Shown: positions 34,476-44,295, counted from the first letter of the stretch. The stretch: 64,000 nucleotides of DNA from Microvirga terrestris (GCF_015694425.1 NZ_JADQDN010000003.1:124001-188000), one strand, 5' to 3'. Notes: generated by a model from the letters alone, not told the origin. Translations and numbers: made by a program.

Positions 34476-34501
34476 GGAACAAACCCGGTTCATCCCCCGT
34501 T
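34476..34501 (+). promoter_or_regulatory. Exact EcfG-type promoter upstream of the proline-rich gene
   Basis: GGAAC-N17-CGTT, an exact consensus match, 66 bp before the ATG at 34567. It is intergenic and correctly oriented. Confidence 0.6.
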
Positions 34502-34566
34502 CGCAGCGTAGTTACGCCACTGCAATGCCATGGACGTGCCGGCCGACACCGAGAAGGATGCGAGAA

Positions 34567-34782
34567 ATGTCCGATACCCCGTCTCCCAATCCACAGCCCG
34601 ATGTTCCCAATCCGATGCCCCAGCCCGTGCATCCCGATCCGGGACCGGCGGGCATTCCCAGTCCTCAGGAGCCCGTGGGTGTCCCGCCCGTTACGCCCAG
34701 TGACGCCCCCAGCCCCGCCGAACCAGTCGGGATCCCACCGTCAGGGCCTCAGGAACTCCCCATCGGCCCGATGGGGAATTAA
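34567..34782 (+). CDS. Proline-rich small protein, 71 residues
   Basis: A low-complexity protein beginning MSDTPSPNPQPDVPN, nearly 40 percent proline, containing two related blocks (EPVGVPP and EPVGIPP). It has no signal peptide or membrane segment and is presumably disordered. GAGAAGGATG upstream of the ATG at 34567 gives a plausible ribosome binding site. An exact EcfG-type promoter lies upstream, so it may be a general-stress protein. The LOG gene follows after 53 bp and could share the transcript. Function unknown. Confidence 0.6.
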   Translation: MSDTPSPNPQPDVPNPMPQPVHPDPGPAGIPSPQEPVGVPPVTPSDAPSPAEPVGIPPSGPQELPIGPMGN

Positions 34783-34835
34783 CGCCGCTTGGAAACTGTG
34801 CTTTGTGCGTGGCCGGGTCGAAGGAGTCCCACCGC

Positions 34836-35624
34836 ATGGATGACAGCAAGCGTTCGAATACGGCCAACATGACCTCGCCTTCCTACCGTCTGGCAGCGCT
34901 CGATCAGGACTTTCTGCTCGGCGATTCCATGCGGGGCGTGCGGTTCATGCTGGAATACGCCAAAGCCGAGGAGCATCTTCGCACCTGGGGTATCCGCTCA
35001 ACTATCGTCGTCTTCGGCAGCGCCCGAGTACGAGAGGATGGGCCTGGCAAGTTTCCCTTCTGGTACCAGGAGGCACGCTCCTTCGGCGCCATCGCCTCGC
35101 AGCGCGGCGGCGCTCTGACCCATAACAGCGGTATTCGGGATAATGTGATCGCCACCGGCGGGGGCCCCGGCATCATGGAGGCCGCCAACCGGGGAGCGTC
35201 CGACGTGGGTGCACCGTCGATCGGCTTCAACATCACCCTGCCACACGAGCAGGAGCCCAATGCCTACTCGACTCCGGACCTGACGTTCCGCTTCCACTAC
35301 TTCGCGATGCGCAAGATGCATCTGGCTATGCGCGCCAATGCCCTGGTGGTGTTCCCCGGAGGCTTTGGCACCTTGGACGAGTTGTTCGAGATCCTGACTC
35401 TCCGGCAGACAGGCAAGGCGCCGCCCCTGCCCATCGTGCTCTTCGACAAGGCCTATTGGCAATCCGTTATCAAGTTCGACGCCTTCCTCGAGCACGGCAT
35501 GGTCAGCGAGAAGGATCGCGAGTTGGTCAATTTCGCCAACACCGCCGAGGAGGTTTGGAGCACACTCATCGAAAATGGGCTCGTGGTTCAGACACTCGAT
35601 AGAGGCTCGGAGCAGGATTTCTGA
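34836..35624 (+). CDS. LOG-family protein (TIGR00730-like, nucleotide phosphoribohydrolase fold)
   Basis: A 262-residue protein of the LOG/lysine-decarboxylase-like family, whose characterised members release bases from nucleoside 5'-monophosphates (cytokinin-activating in plants). The diagnostic motifs are GGGPGIMEAANRGA and PGGFGTLDELFE. An N-terminal extension of about 60 residues precedes the Rossmann-like core starting at STIVVFGSAR, as in the longer bacterial subgroup. AAGGAG lies 9 bp before the ATG at 34836; an in-frame start at 34803 is less likely. Confidence 0.9.
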   Translation: MDDSKRSNTANMTSPSYRLAALDQDFLLGDSMRGVRFMLEYAKAEEHLRTWGIRSTIVVFGSARVREDGPGKFPFWYQEARSFGAIASQRGGALTHNSGIRDNVIATGGGPGIMEAANRGASDVGAPSIGFNITLPHEQEPNAYSTPDLTFRFHYFAMRKMHLAMRANALVVFPGGFGTLDELFEILTLRQTGKAPPLPIVLFDKAYWQSVIKFDAFLEHGMVSEKDRELVNFANTAEEVWSTLIENGLVVQTLDRGSEQDF

Positions 35625-35760
35625 GGCTGGGTTGGAGAGGTTTGAATTGATTTGACAAAATCGCCGGAGTGACCTTTCATGAATCTCATGGGGGTCGCGA
35701 TCTCCCCACGAGGCGACATGCCCAAGCATCGCATCCGCAGCAAACGTTCACGGATGCATC

Positions 35761-36585
35761 ATGTCGTCATTCAACACAATCTCGGCTGAAAAGCTTGCTC
35801 GTCTTGTCGGCACCCCCAAGTGCCCGGTGCTCATCGATGTTCGCACCGATGAGGATTTCGAAAGCCATCCACGTCTTATCCCCGGTTCTATAAGACGCCC
35901 CTTCGGCACGGTCTCGGATTGGGCTCATGAATTCACAGGTGGATCCGTCATCGTGATCTGCCAGAAGGGGCTGAAGCTCAGCCATGGGGTGGCAGCCTGG
36001 CTCCGCCATGCCGGCATACCGGCCGACACTCTCGATGGCGGAACTTTGGCCTGGGCTCAAGCTGGCTTGCCTATGGTGCCCGTTGCAAGGATCCCACCCC
36101 GCGATCCACGGCAGCGAACGATATGGGTGACACGCTCGCGCCCCAAGATCGACCGGATTGCCTGCCCGTGGCTGATCCGCCGCTTTGTCGATCCGAGCGC
36201 GGTATTCCTGTTCGTTCCGACCTCGGAGGTCCCCGCCGTCGCGGATCGGTTTGGGGCCACGCCCTTCGATATCGAAGGCGCCGATGTCTTCTGGAGCCAT
36301 CGCGGGGAGCTTTGCACCTTCGACGTGATGGTCGAGGAATTCGGGCTCGGCATCGAGGCCTTGAAACGCCTCGCCACGATCGTGAGGGGGGCCGACACGG
36401 CTCGGCTCGATCTTGCTCCCGAGGCGCCAGGCCTCTTGGCCGTTTCCCTGGGACTATCCCGCATGTATCCGGACGATCTCGCCCAGCTCGAGGCTGGGCT
36501 TCCGCTCTATGACGCCTTCTATCGCTGGTGCCGGGATGCAACGGATGAAACACATAACTGGCCCTCGAAGAAGCCTGGGGCGTGA
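35761..36585 (+). CDS. Rhodanese-ChrB domain fusion, chromate-resistance-associated protein
   Basis: A 274-residue fusion. Residues 1-105 form a rhodanese domain with the active Cys in IVICQKGLKLSHG. Residues 115-270 match the ChrB C-terminal domain (RSRPKIDRIACPWLIRRFVDP, ADVFWSHRGELCTFDVMVEEF). ChrB-type proteins accompany ChrA chromate exporters, as here: chrA starts 2 bp after this stop. ChrB is reported as a chromate-responsive regulator, but this version lacks an obvious DNA-binding part, so a sulfur-transfer or sensing role is inferred. Confidence 0.85.
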   Translation: MSSFNTISAEKLARLVGTPKCPVLIDVRTDEDFESHPRLIPGSIRRPFGTVSDWAHEFTGGSVIVICQKGLKLSHGVAAWLRHAGIPADTLDGGTLAWAQAGLPMVPVARIPPRDPRQRTIWVTRSRPKIDRIACPWLIRRFVDPSAVFLFVPTSEVPAVADRFGATPFDIEGADVFWSHRGELCTFDVMVEEFGLGIEALKRLATIVRGADTARLDLAPEAPGLLAVSLGLSRMYPDDLAQLEAGLPLYDAFYRWCRDATDETHNWPSKKPGA

Positions 36586-36586
36586 T

Positions 36587-37987
36587 ATGAGCGAGACGGT
36601 GCAAACCACGGGACGTTCGAGTCCTCAGCCCCTCCCAAGCCATGGCGTCTCCCTCGGCGAGGCCTTGCGGGTCTGGCTGCGAGTCGCGGCCTTGAGCTTC
36701 GGCGGGCCGGCGGGCCAGATTGCCGTGATGCATCGCATTCTGGTCGAGGAGAAGCGCTGGATCTCGGAGAGCCGGTTTCTCCATGCCCTCAATTACTGCA
36801 TGCTGCTGCCGGGGCCTGAGGCACAGCAGTTGGCCACCTATGTGGGCTGGCTCATGCACCGCACGCGCGGCGGCCTCATGGCGGGCGGCCTGTTCATCCT
36901 GCCGGGCATCATCGCCATCATGACCTTGAGCTGGATTTATGCCCTCTACGGCAAGGTGGGCTTCGTCGCAGCGCTGTTCTTCGGCCTGAAGGCGGCCGTG
37001 CTCGCCATCGTGCTCGAGGCGGTGGTGCGGATCGGCAAGCGCGCGCTCAAGAACCGAGTGCTGATCGGGATTGCGGCGGCTGCCTTCGTGGCGATCTTCT
37101 TTCTCGACGCCCCCTTTCCGCTGATCATCCTCGCCGCCGGTTTGATCGGGTTTCTTGGCGGAAGAGCAAACCGGGCGGAGTTTCAGCTCGGCGGGCATGG
37201 CAGCCAGAGTGAAGCGGAAGGTGACAACCTGCTAGGGGAGAATCTCCCAGATCACGCAAGACCCTACACAGGACGAAGCCTGCGCATCGCCGCTGTATGG
37301 CTGACGCTCTGGCTCATGCCTGTCGCCACACTTCTGCTGCTTCTCGGCGGCACAGATGTCTTCAGCCAGATCGCGATCTTCTTCTCTAAGATGGCGATGG
37401 TCACCTTCGGCGGCGCCTATGCGGTTCTGGCCTACGTGGCGCAGCAGGCCGTCGAGACCTATGGTTGGCTGCAGCCCGGCGAAATGCTGGACGGTCTCGG
37501 AATGGCCGAAACGACCCCCGGCCCGCTCATCATGGTGCTGCAGTTCGTGGGCTTCATGGCAGCCTTCCGGGATGCGGGCGCTCTCCATCCGCTTCTGGCA
37601 GGCACGCTGGGCGGCCTCCTCGCCACATGGGTGACCTTTGCACCCTGCTTCCTCTGGATCTTCCTTGGCGCCCCTTACATCGAGGTGCTGCGCGGCAATC
37701 GCTCTTTAAGCAGCGCCTTGACGGCAATCACCGCCGCCGTCGTGGGCGTGATCCTGAACCTCGCCATCTGGTTCGGCATCCACACGATCTTCAGAGACGT
37801 TCGCCCAATAGAGTGGGGCATTCTCAACTTTGACGCGCCTGTGTGGGGAAGCGTGAATCTCTGGGCGCTGCTGCTGTCGGCGGCGGCTATCGTTGCCATG
37901 TTCCGCTTGCACGTCGGGATGCTGCCAACCCTGGCTGCGACTTCGGCCGCGGGGATCGCTCTCTACGCAGCTGGCGCCATCGCGTGA
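36587..37987 (+). CDS. chrA: ChrA-family chromate efflux transporter
   Basis: A 466-residue inner-membrane transporter of the CHR superfamily, expected to export chromate. It has two homologous halves, each opening with the family signature: LRVAALSFGGPAGQIAVMH with the PGPEAQQLATYVGW box in the first, and KMAMVTFGGAYAVLAYVAQ with TTPGPLIMVLQFVGF in the second. About ten to twelve hydrophobic segments. The ATG at 36587 (MSETVQTTG) follows the ChrB-like stop by 1 bp, with GGGGCGTGA upstream. Sulfate or other oxyanions are possible alternative substrates. Confidence 0.93.
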   Translation: MSETVQTTGRSSPQPLPSHGVSLGEALRVWLRVAALSFGGPAGQIAVMHRILVEEKRWISESRFLHALNYCMLLPGPEAQQLATYVGWLMHRTRGGLMAGGLFILPGIIAIMTLSWIYALYGKVGFVAALFFGLKAAVLAIVLEAVVRIGKRALKNRVLIGIAAAAFVAIFFLDAPFPLIILAAGLIGFLGGRANRAEFQLGGHGSQSEAEGDNLLGENLPDHARPYTGRSLRIAAVWLTLWLMPVATLLLLLGGTDVFSQIAIFFSKMAMVTFGGAYAVLAYVAQQAVETYGWLQPGEMLDGLGMAETTPGPLIMVLQFVGFMAAFRDAGALHPLLAGTLGGLLATWVTFAPCFLWIFLGAPYIEVLRGNRSLSSALTAITAAVVGVILNLAIWFGIHTIFRDVRPIEWGILNFDAPVWGSVNLWALLLSAAAIVAMFRLHVGMLPTLAATSAAGIALYAAGAIA

Positions 37988-37992
37988 GGGTG

Positions 37993-38024
37993 GGGTGAGG
38001 CAGTGTCCGCCTCACCCACTTTTC
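37993..38024. terminator. Bidirectional terminator between chrA and SDR
   Basis: Perfect 9-bp stem GGGTGAGGC/GCCTCACCC with a 7-nt loop, extendable outward with one bulge, followed on the plus strand by ACTTTTCG. It sits between two convergent stop codons. Confidence 0.78.
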
Positions 38025-38026
38025 GT

Positions 38027-38806
38027 TCAGGTCACGGACGAGATCTGGCCGCCATCGACACGCAGGATCGAGCCCGTCATGAACGAGGCCTTTTCGCTGG
38101 CGAGGAACACGGCAGCCGCTGCGAACTCCTCGATCTCGCCGTAACGCCCAGCCGGTATGCCGGCGCGAGCGGCGGCAGCCACATCCTCCACGGAGCGGCC
38201 CGTGCGCTCGGCATTAGCGGCGTCGAGCTGCTTCAGGCGATCTGTGGCGATGCGGCCCGGCGCAATGGCATTCACGGTGACGCCAGAGGACGCCACCTCG
38301 CTCGCCAGCGTCTTGCCCCACCCCACAAGCGCGGGACGGATGGCGTTGGAGATGGCAAGGTTCGGGATCGGCTGGATCACGCCGGACGAGATCACCGAAA
38401 TGATGCGGCCGAACTTGCGCTCGATCATGCCGGGCAGCAACTGATCGGCGATGCGCACGAGATTGACGAACATCGCATCGAACGATTGGCGCCACTGATC
38501 GGACGATACCCCTTGAGCCTTGCCGGGCGGCGGACCGCCGCTGTTGAGCACGAGGATGTCGACACCACCAAGCGCCTCCGTCACATCCTTCACCAGCGTG
38601 TCAACCTGATCGACCTTGCCAGTGTCGCAGATGAAGGGGAGAACATCCTTGCCGATCTTGTCGGCGGCGACTTTCGAACCTTCCATCGTGCGGCTTGCGA
38701 TAGCCACACGAGCGCCCTCCTCCGCCAAGCCTTGAGCGATGCCGAAGCCCAGACCCTTGCTCGCGCCGAGAACGAGCGCGCGCTTTCCTTCCAATCCTGT
38801 CTTCAT
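38027..38806 (-). CDS. Short-chain dehydrogenase/reductase lacking the canonical YxxxK
   Basis: A 259-residue SDR with an intact cofactor loop (GASKGLGFGIAQ) and the catalytic-type serines in VISSGV. The usual NNAG is NSGG. Where Tyr-x3-Lys should follow, the sequence reads PNLAISNAIRPALVG, so Tyr and Lys are replaced (Leu and Asn by my alignment). A divergent SDR subgroup with SNA at this position exists in proteobacteria, so this is probably a family trait. It follows the DHDPS-family gene by 18 bp on the same strand, suggesting action on the same keto acid. Confidence 0.82.
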   Translation of the reverse strand: MKTGLEGKRALVLGASKGLGFGIAQGLAEEGARVAIASRTMEGSKVAADKIGKDVLPFICDTGKVDQVDTLVKDVTEALGGVDILVLNSGGPPPGKAQGVSSDQWRQSFDAMFVNLVRIADQLLPGMIERKFGRIISVISSGVIQPIPNLAISNAIRPALVGWGKTLASEVASSGVTVNAIAPGRIATDRLKQLDAANAERTGRSVEDVAAAARAGIPAGRYGEIEEFAAAAVFLASEKASFMTGSILRVDGGQISSVT

Positions 38807-38824
38807 CTGAAAATTCCCCTGTTC

Positions 38825-39748
38825 TTACGAGCGCTCGATGCGCTCCATCAGCCATTCGATATCGGCAATCGTCTCCGGGCTCAGCTTCGGCCCAGGCTTG
38901 CGCAGCGTGTCGGTGGCGATGATGCCGCGCCGCTTCAGCACATATTTGCGCACGGCCAGCCCGACGCCGGGCTGCGTCTCGTAACGCACCAGCGGGAGGT
39001 GCCTATCAAAGAGGTCGTGCGCCTCAGTCCGCTTGCCCTGATTGATGAGGTTGACCACGCCCACCAGCATCTCAGGGTAGGCATAGCCCGTCATGGCGCC
39101 GTCGGCGCCGCGCTCCATCTCGAAGGGCAGGAACATGCCACCGTTGCCACACAGAATCGAGACGCGCCGCACCTGGCCGGCATCGCTTGCGCGGCGCAAG
39201 GCGGTAATCTTGTCGAGACCAGGCCAATCCTCATGCTTGAGCATGACGCAGGACGGGCTCTGCTCAATGATGCGCATGATCACCTTCGGCGTCATGACCA
39301 CATTGGTGGTGAGCGGGTAATCCTGGATCACCCATGGCACCTCCGTGCCAATGGCTTCGACCGCATCGGCATAATAGGAGACGATCTGGTCATCGGTCTT
39401 CAGGGTCGAGGGGGGGGCGATCATGACGCCGGCAGCGCCCGCATCCATCACCCTGGAGGACAGGCCCGACATGGCGGCAAAGCCCGCTGCGGAAACCCCG
39501 ACAATCACGGGCACGCGGCCCGCTACCGTCTTGATCACCTGGCGTGCGAAGGCCAGCGCCTCGTCGGCTGCCAACTTTGGGGCCTCACCCATAATTCCGA
39601 GGATCGTCAGCCCGGTGGCCCCGGCCTTCAGATAGGCTTCGACCATCCGGTCGGTCGAGGCGACGTCCACCCGCCCGTCGCCCTCGAAGGGCGTGGGGCA
39701 GATGACATAGACGCCGGCGGCAGAACTCGTGAGCAAGGCTTCCTCCAT
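38825..39748 (-). CDS. DHDPS/N-acetylneuraminate lyase-family aldolase or dehydratase
   Basis: A 307-residue class I aldolase-fold enzyme acting through a Schiff base. The N-terminal GVYVICPTPFEGDGRVD, the IQDYP motif (active Tyr) and the Schiff-base Lys in VMLKHEDWPG are visible. Such enzymes cleave or dehydrate 2-keto-3-deoxy sugar acids; specificity is not readable. ATG 39748 is preferred to a TTG at 39763. It is in an operon with the SDR gene. Proximity to the pentose-pathway pair at 31.7-34.3 kb hints at sugar-acid catabolism. Confidence 0.83.
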   Translation of the reverse strand: MEEALLTSSAAGVYVICPTPFEGDGRVDVASTDRMVEAYLKAGATGLTILGIMGEAPKLAADEALAFARQVIKTVAGRVPVIVGVSAAGFAAMSGLSSRVMDAGAAGVMIAPPSTLKTDDQIVSYYADAVEAIGTEVPWVIQDYPLTTNVVMTPKVIMRIIEQSPSCVMLKHEDWPGLDKITALRRASDAGQVRRVSILCGNGGMFLPFEMERGADGAMTGYAYPEMLVGVVNLINQGKRTEAHDLFDRHLPLVRYETQPGVGLAVRKYVLKRRGIIATDTLRKPGPKLSPETIADIEWLMERIERS

Positions 39749-39834
39749 GGCAGAGCTAGGCAAAGGTCAGGGGACCCTCTTACACCCGCTTGCCGCCCAG
39801 CGCACTACCCTTCCAAGGCTGCCCAGCTATGCCT

Positions 39835-40008
39835 TTAACTCCGTCCGGAACCGCTCTTCTTGCCACCGCCGTCCTGCTTGTTGACGGTCGCCCACGCCCG
39901 CCGCTCGGCCTCCTTCTCGGAAAGACCACGGTTCTCGTAGGATTCTTCGATATGCTCGGCCTTGCGCTTCTGCTTGTCGGTGTAGGCGGACTTGTCACCG
40001 CGGGACAT
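39835..40008 (-). CDS. 57-residue conserved protein (often named plasmid stabilization protein)
   Basis: A small very hydrophilic protein starting MSRGDKSAYTDKQKRKAEH, then a charged helix ENRGLSEKEAERRAWATVN, then a Gly/Lys/Ser tail. Proteins of this type are widespread in proteobacteria. The common name comes from annotation transfer rather than demonstrated function. AGGAGAG lies 5 bp before the ATG. An EcfG-like element (one mismatch) lies about 65 bp upstream. Confidence 0.82.
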   Translation of the reverse strand: MSRGDKSAYTDKQKRKAEHIEESYENRGLSEKEAERRAWATVNKQDGGGKKSGSGRS

Positions 40009-40070
40009 GGCACTCTCCTGATCATGTCGATAAGCCAGAGGTGCGCCGGCGAGGGTGCACCCCCAGATTC

Positions 40071-40095
40071 AACCGACCAGTTCATGCACAGTTCC
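40071..40095 (-). promoter_or_regulatory. Weak EcfG-like promoter for the 57-residue gene
   Basis: Minus strand reads GGAAC-N16-GGTT, one mismatch from consensus, in the gap between ppc and the small gene. Confidence 0.3.
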
Positions 40096-40108
40096 GAAAC
40101 CCTGTTTC

Positions 40109-42895
40109 CTAGCCGCTGTTGCGCAAGCCGGCTGCGATCCCATTGATAGACAGGTGAATGCCCTGCACCACCTGCTCGTCCACATCGCCGGAACGGTGGC
40201 GCTTCAGGAGTTCGATCTGAAGGTGGTTCAACGGATCGAGATAGGGGAAGCGGTTGCGGATGGAGCGAGCCAGAAGCGGATTGCCGTCGAGCAGCGATTC
40301 CTGCTGCATGATGGCCAGCAATTGGCGGATGGATTCCTCCCATTCATGCCGCAGGCGCTGGAAGATGGCGTTGCGCAGGGCCTCGTCCTCGACGAGGTTC
40401 GCATAACGGGACGCGATGGCGATGTTGCTCTTGGCCAGCACCATGTCCATGTTCGACAGCAGCGCCTGAAAGAAAGGCCACTCGCGGTACATCTCCTGCA
40501 ACAGCGCGAGGCCGGTGTCGGGCCTCTTCTCGAGCCAAGCATTCACGGCCGAGCCGAACCCGTACCAGCCCGGCAGCATCAGGCGGCACTGCGCCCAGCC
40601 AAAGACCCAGGGGATAGCCCGCAGATCCTCGATGCGCCGGGAGTTCGTGCGCGAGGCCGGCCGGCTGCCGATGTTGAGATTCGCGATCTCCCCAATGACG
40701 GTGGATTCCCAGAAATACTGCTCGAAGCCATCCGTTTCGTAGACGAGGGCGCGATAGGCCTCAAAAGCGCTGTTGGAGAGTTCCTCCATGGCCTTCAGGT
40801 ATTCCTCGCGCGGTGCGGGCTGGCCGGAGTGAAGCAGGGAGGCTTCGAGGGTTGCGGCGGCGAGAATTTCGAGGTTGCGGCGCCCGAGATCGGGGTTCGA
40901 GTACTTGCCGGCAATGACCTCGCCCTGCTCCGTGATGCGGATGGCGCCCTGCACGGCGCCGCCAGGCTGCGCAAGGATTGCCTGATAGCTCGGTCCGCCG
41001 CCCCGGCCGACGGAACCGCCGCGGCCATGGAACAGACGAAGGGCCACACCGTGACGGTTGAAGACATCGACCAGTCCGATTTCTGCCTTGTAGAGTTCCC
41101 AGCCGGAGGTAAGGAAACCGCCATCCTTGTTGCTGTCGGAATAGCCGAGCATCACCTCTTGCGCCTGTCCCCGGCTACGCAGCAATCGCATGTAGTCAGG
41201 CAGGGCAAAAAGTGCATCCATCACATGGCTGCAATTGCGCAGATCGGCGATCGTCTCGAAGAGCGGGATGATATTGACGTGCATCTCGCCTTCGCGTGGA
41301 CGTAGAAGTCCTGCCTCCTTCAGAAGCAGGGCGACCTCCAGAATATCGGATGGATCGCTCGCCTTCGAAATCACATAGTTCGGCACGGCCGCACGGCCAT
41401 AGCGGCGGTGCGCCTCGGCGGCTTCATGAACGACGGCGAGTTCCGATGACGTTTCAGGCGAATAATCGAGATAGGGCGAAGTCAGAGGCCTTGGTGTCCT
41501 GAGTTCCTCCAGAAGAAGCGCGACGCGCTGCTCTTCCGAGAGAGCTTCGTAGCCTGCGCCCGGCATCGCCTTTTCGAACAGCTCCGCCACGACGCGCTGA
41601 TGCACGTCGGAGTTCTGGCGCATGTCGAGACTTGCGAGATGAATGCCGAACACGTCGACCGCGCGACGCAGCTTGCGCAGACGCCCGCGCGACAGGGAGC
41701 CGGATCCGTTCGACAACAGGGAGCGGTGCAGGACCGACAGGTCGCCTCTAAATTCCTCGACATTTGAATAGGCTGGCGCGTTGCCCACGGCATGACGGGC
41801 AATATCGCCATGGCCGAGAGCGGCTGCGGTGGCGGCGAGGCGTGCATAGATTCCCGTGATCGCCCGGCGATAGGGCTCGTCCTGACGATGGGGCGATAAA
41901 TCAGGCGATGCCTTGGCAAGCTCCTGCACCTCATCGGACACATTCACGTAGCGGCCGTCCAGCGACAGTTCCGCCCCGAGGCAATGCAACTCTTCGAGGT
42001 AAAAGCCGAGCGCATGCTTGCTCTGAAGCAGCAGAGCTTGGCGCAGGGCTTCCGCCGTCACGAAGGGGTTGCCGTCCCGGTCGCCGCCGATCCAGCTGCC
42101 CATGCGAAGGAAAGAGGGAAGTTCAGTGGTTTCCCAAATGGGATCGATGGCTGCCAGCTGATCCTCCAGGAAGGCATAGACCCGCGGCAGCTCCTTGAAG
42201 AAGGTATAGTCGTAATAGGATAGGCCGTTATTGACCTCGTCGATCACCTTCAGCCGGTTGCGGCGCAGGATGCTTGTCTGCCACAGGGTCAGGATTGCTT
42301 GACGCAAGGATTCCTGGCAGGTGGCTTCCTCTTCCGGCGTCAGACTTTGGCGATCCCTCTGCGCCAAAATCTGCGAAATCTGCATCTCCCGGTCGATGGT
42401 GCTCTTGCGGCGCACCTCCGTCGGATGGGCGGTCAGGACTGGACAGACCAAGGCAGACGAGAAGAAGGCTTGCAGGGCTGTTTGGCTGATGCCAGCTTCC
42501 TGCACGAGCTTGAGGGCCCGCGCCAGGGTGCCCTCTCGCGGGGCTGGGGCAGTCATGGCGTGGGCACCATTCATCGCATGGGCGCGCGAGCGCCGGACAT
42601 GGTGCTGGTCCTCGGCGATGTTCGCCAGATGCGAGAAATAGCTGTAGGCGCGGATGATCTGGTTCGTGCGTCCGCGGGACAGACTGTTCAGAATCGTCTC
42701 AAGCTCGCGACGAGCCACGTCATCTTCATCGCGGTGGTATCGAATCGAGGTCTGCCGGATGCGCTCCACGATCTCGAAGGCTGCCTCCCCCTCCTGCTCG
42801 CGAATCGTATCACCGAGGAGACGCCCCAGGAGGCGGATGTCATCGCGAAGGGGAAAATCCTTCTCAGGCGTGATGTCGGGATTGATCAGGGACAT
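40109..42895 (-). CDS. ppc: Phosphoenolpyruvate carboxylase
   Basis: A 928-residue cytosolic enzyme that adds bicarbonate to PEP to form oxaloacetate, replenishing the TCA cycle. The catalytic His region is [14 protein letters not shown]. The glycine-rich loop is [12 protein letters not shown], and the allosteric/active-site segments [11 protein letters not shown] and [10 protein letters not shown] are present. The C-terminus ends LRNSG in place of the more usual QNTG, a conservative change at the active site. Length is typical. No adjacent gene is functionally linked. Confidence 0.97.
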   Translation of the reverse strand: MSLINPDITPEKDFPLRDDIRLLGRLLGDTIREQEGEAAFEIVERIRQTSIRYHRDEDDVARRELETILNSLSRGRTNQIIRAYSYFSHLANIAEDQHHVRRSRAHAMNGAHAMTAPAPREGTLARALKLVQEAGISQTALQAFFSSALVCPVLTAHPTEVRRKSTIDREMQISQILAQRDRQSLTPEEEATCQESLRQAILTLWQTSILRRNRLKVIDEVNNGLSYYDYTFFKELPRVYAFLEDQLAAIDPIWETTELPSFLRMGSWIGGDRDGNPFVTAEALRQALLLQSKHALGFYLEELHCLGAELSLDGRYVNVSDEVQELAKASPDLSPHRQDEPYRRAITGIYARLAATAAALGHGDIARHAVGNAPAYSNVEEFRGDLSVLHRSLLSNGSGSLSRGRLRKLRRAVDVFGIHLASLDMRQNSDVHQRVVAELFEKAMPGAGYEALSEEQRVALLLEELRTPRPLTSPYLDYSPETSSELAVVHEAAEAHRRYGRAAVPNYVISKASDPSDILEVALLLKEAGLLRPREGEMHVNIIPLFETIADLRNCSHVMDALFALPDYMRLLRSRGQAQEVMLGYSDSNKDGGFLTSGWELYKAEIGLVDVFNRHGVALRLFHGRGGSVGRGGGPSYQAILAQPGGAVQGAIRITEQGEVIAGKYSNPDLGRRNLEILAAATLEASLLHSGQPAPREEYLKAMEELSNSAFEAYRALVYETDGFEQYFWESTVIGEIANLNIGSRPASRTNSRRIEDLRAIPWVFGWAQCRLMLPGWYGFGSAVNAWLEKRPDTGLALLQEMYREWPFFQALLSNMDMVLAKSNIAIASRYANLVEDEALRNAIFQRLRHEWEESIRQLLAIMQQESLLDGNPLLARSIRNRFPYLDPLNHLQIELLKRHRSGDVDEQVVQGIHLSINGIAAGLRNSG

Positions 42896-42984
42896 GGGAG
42901 GCTCTCGCTTCAGCGCCTTTGCTGCACTGCGAAATAAAACTCTTATCCCAAGCCCGCAAGCGTAATTTTATTTTAAGTCTCGCA

Positions 42985-44295
42985 CTAATTGGCGACAGCC
43001 CAGCGACTTGGATCCTCAGTTTGACCGATCAGGGCAAGGCCGTAGGCGATCGATTCGAACTGGTCCGCAGACATCAGGCAGCTCTCGCCGAACCGTTCCA
43101 CGAACAGGCGCCGGATGGCGGGAACGAAGGACGTGCCGCCCGTGAGGAAGACGCGCTCGATCTGCTCCGGCTTCACGCCAGCCTTGGCAAGCGCCTCATC
43201 CACGGTGCCGGCAATCTTCTGAACGTCCTCGGCAATCCAGCTCTCGAACTCGGCACGGGTGATCTGCGCCTGGATGTCGACGCCCTCGCCTTGGAAGCGG
43301 AAATCCGTCTCCTCATGGCTTGAGAGCGCCACCTTGGCGGAGGACACGGCGCGGTAGAGGGCAAAGCCCAAATCGTATTCGATGATGTCGATGAATTTCT
43401 CGAGCGGTTCGGGATCGAGCGCGGCACGGGCAAGTTCCCGCAGTTCCTTGAGATCGCCGCTGCCCTTCATCATCGCGAGCTGGTTCCAGCGGGCGAAGTT
43501 GGCGTAGTAATGGTTCGGGATCGACAGGATTTTGTCCATCGAGCGGTAGAGCCCGCCCTTGCCGAGGCGCGGCGAGACGACCCGGTCGACGACCCGGTAG
43601 TCAAACGCATCGCCTGCAAGCCCGATGCCCGCATGGCCGAGGGGCTCGGCCCGCAGCACTCCGCCAGCTTTCGAAAACCGCATGACGGAAAAGTCGCTGG
43701 TGCCGCCGCCGAAATCGGCCACGAGCACGGTCGCATCGTGGTCGAGCTGCCGCGCATAGAAGAAGGCAGCACCCACAGGCTCGTAGACATAGCGGGCATG
43801 TTCGGCCCCCAAGCGACCGAAGGCAGCACGATAGCGCTGCATGGCGAGATCGTCATCCGGGTTGTAGCCGGCAAACCGGACCGGCCGGCCAATGATCACG
43901 TTCCGCGCACCCCAGTCTAGCTGTGAGCCACCATGGCGCGCCAGAGTGCGCAGGAAGGCGCTCAGCAGGTCCTCGAAGCCGTAGCGCTCCCGGAAAATGC
44001 GCGTTTCCTTGAAGGTGGCACTCGCCGCGAAAGTCTTGAAGGACTGAATGAACCGGTGAGCATGGAGCCCCTCCAGGAACTGCTCAATGGCCCAGGGACC
44101 GCCCTCGACCTCGGTGCGCAGGCCGTTGCCGTGGCGCTCGTCCCAGAAGCAGAGCGCGGTCACATAGACCTTGAGGCTCTCGCCTCCATGCTCGAAGGTC
44201 AGCGCCTCCACCTGCCCGTCCGGGCTCGCGATGGCCACAACCGTGTTGCTGGTGCCGAAATCGATGCCGATGGAAAAATCGTTGGAATAGGGCAT
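42985..44295 (-). CDS. YegD-like Hsp70-family protein
   Basis: A 436-residue protein of the Hsp70/actin-like ATPase fold without the substrate-binding beta domain of DnaK. Phosphate-1 motif IGIDFGTSNTVVAI, phosphate-2 motif VLVADFGGGTSDFSVM and the adenosine motif VFLTGGTSFVPAIRRLF are all intact, so ATP binding is likely. E. coli YegD has the same architecture, and its client is not known. It is divergent from tex (182-bp gap) and 90 bp upstream of ppc on the same strand. Confidence 0.92.
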   Translation of the reverse strand: MPYSNDFSIGIDFGTSNTVVAIASPDGQVEALTFEHGGESLKVYVTALCFWDERHGNGLRTEVEGGPWAIEQFLEGLHAHRFIQSFKTFAASATFKETRIFRERYGFEDLLSAFLRTLARHGGSQLDWGARNVIIGRPVRFAGYNPDDDLAMQRYRAAFGRLGAEHARYVYEPVGAAFFYARQLDHDATVLVADFGGGTSDFSVMRFSKAGGVLRAEPLGHAGIGLAGDAFDYRVVDRVVSPRLGKGGLYRSMDKILSIPNHYYANFARWNQLAMMKGSGDLKELRELARAALDPEPLEKFIDIIEYDLGFALYRAVSSAKVALSSHEETDFRFQGEGVDIQAQITRAEFESWIAEDVQKIAGTVDEALAKAGVKPEQIERVFLTGGTSFVPAIRRLFVERFGESCLMSADQFESIAYGLALIGQTEDPSRWAVAN

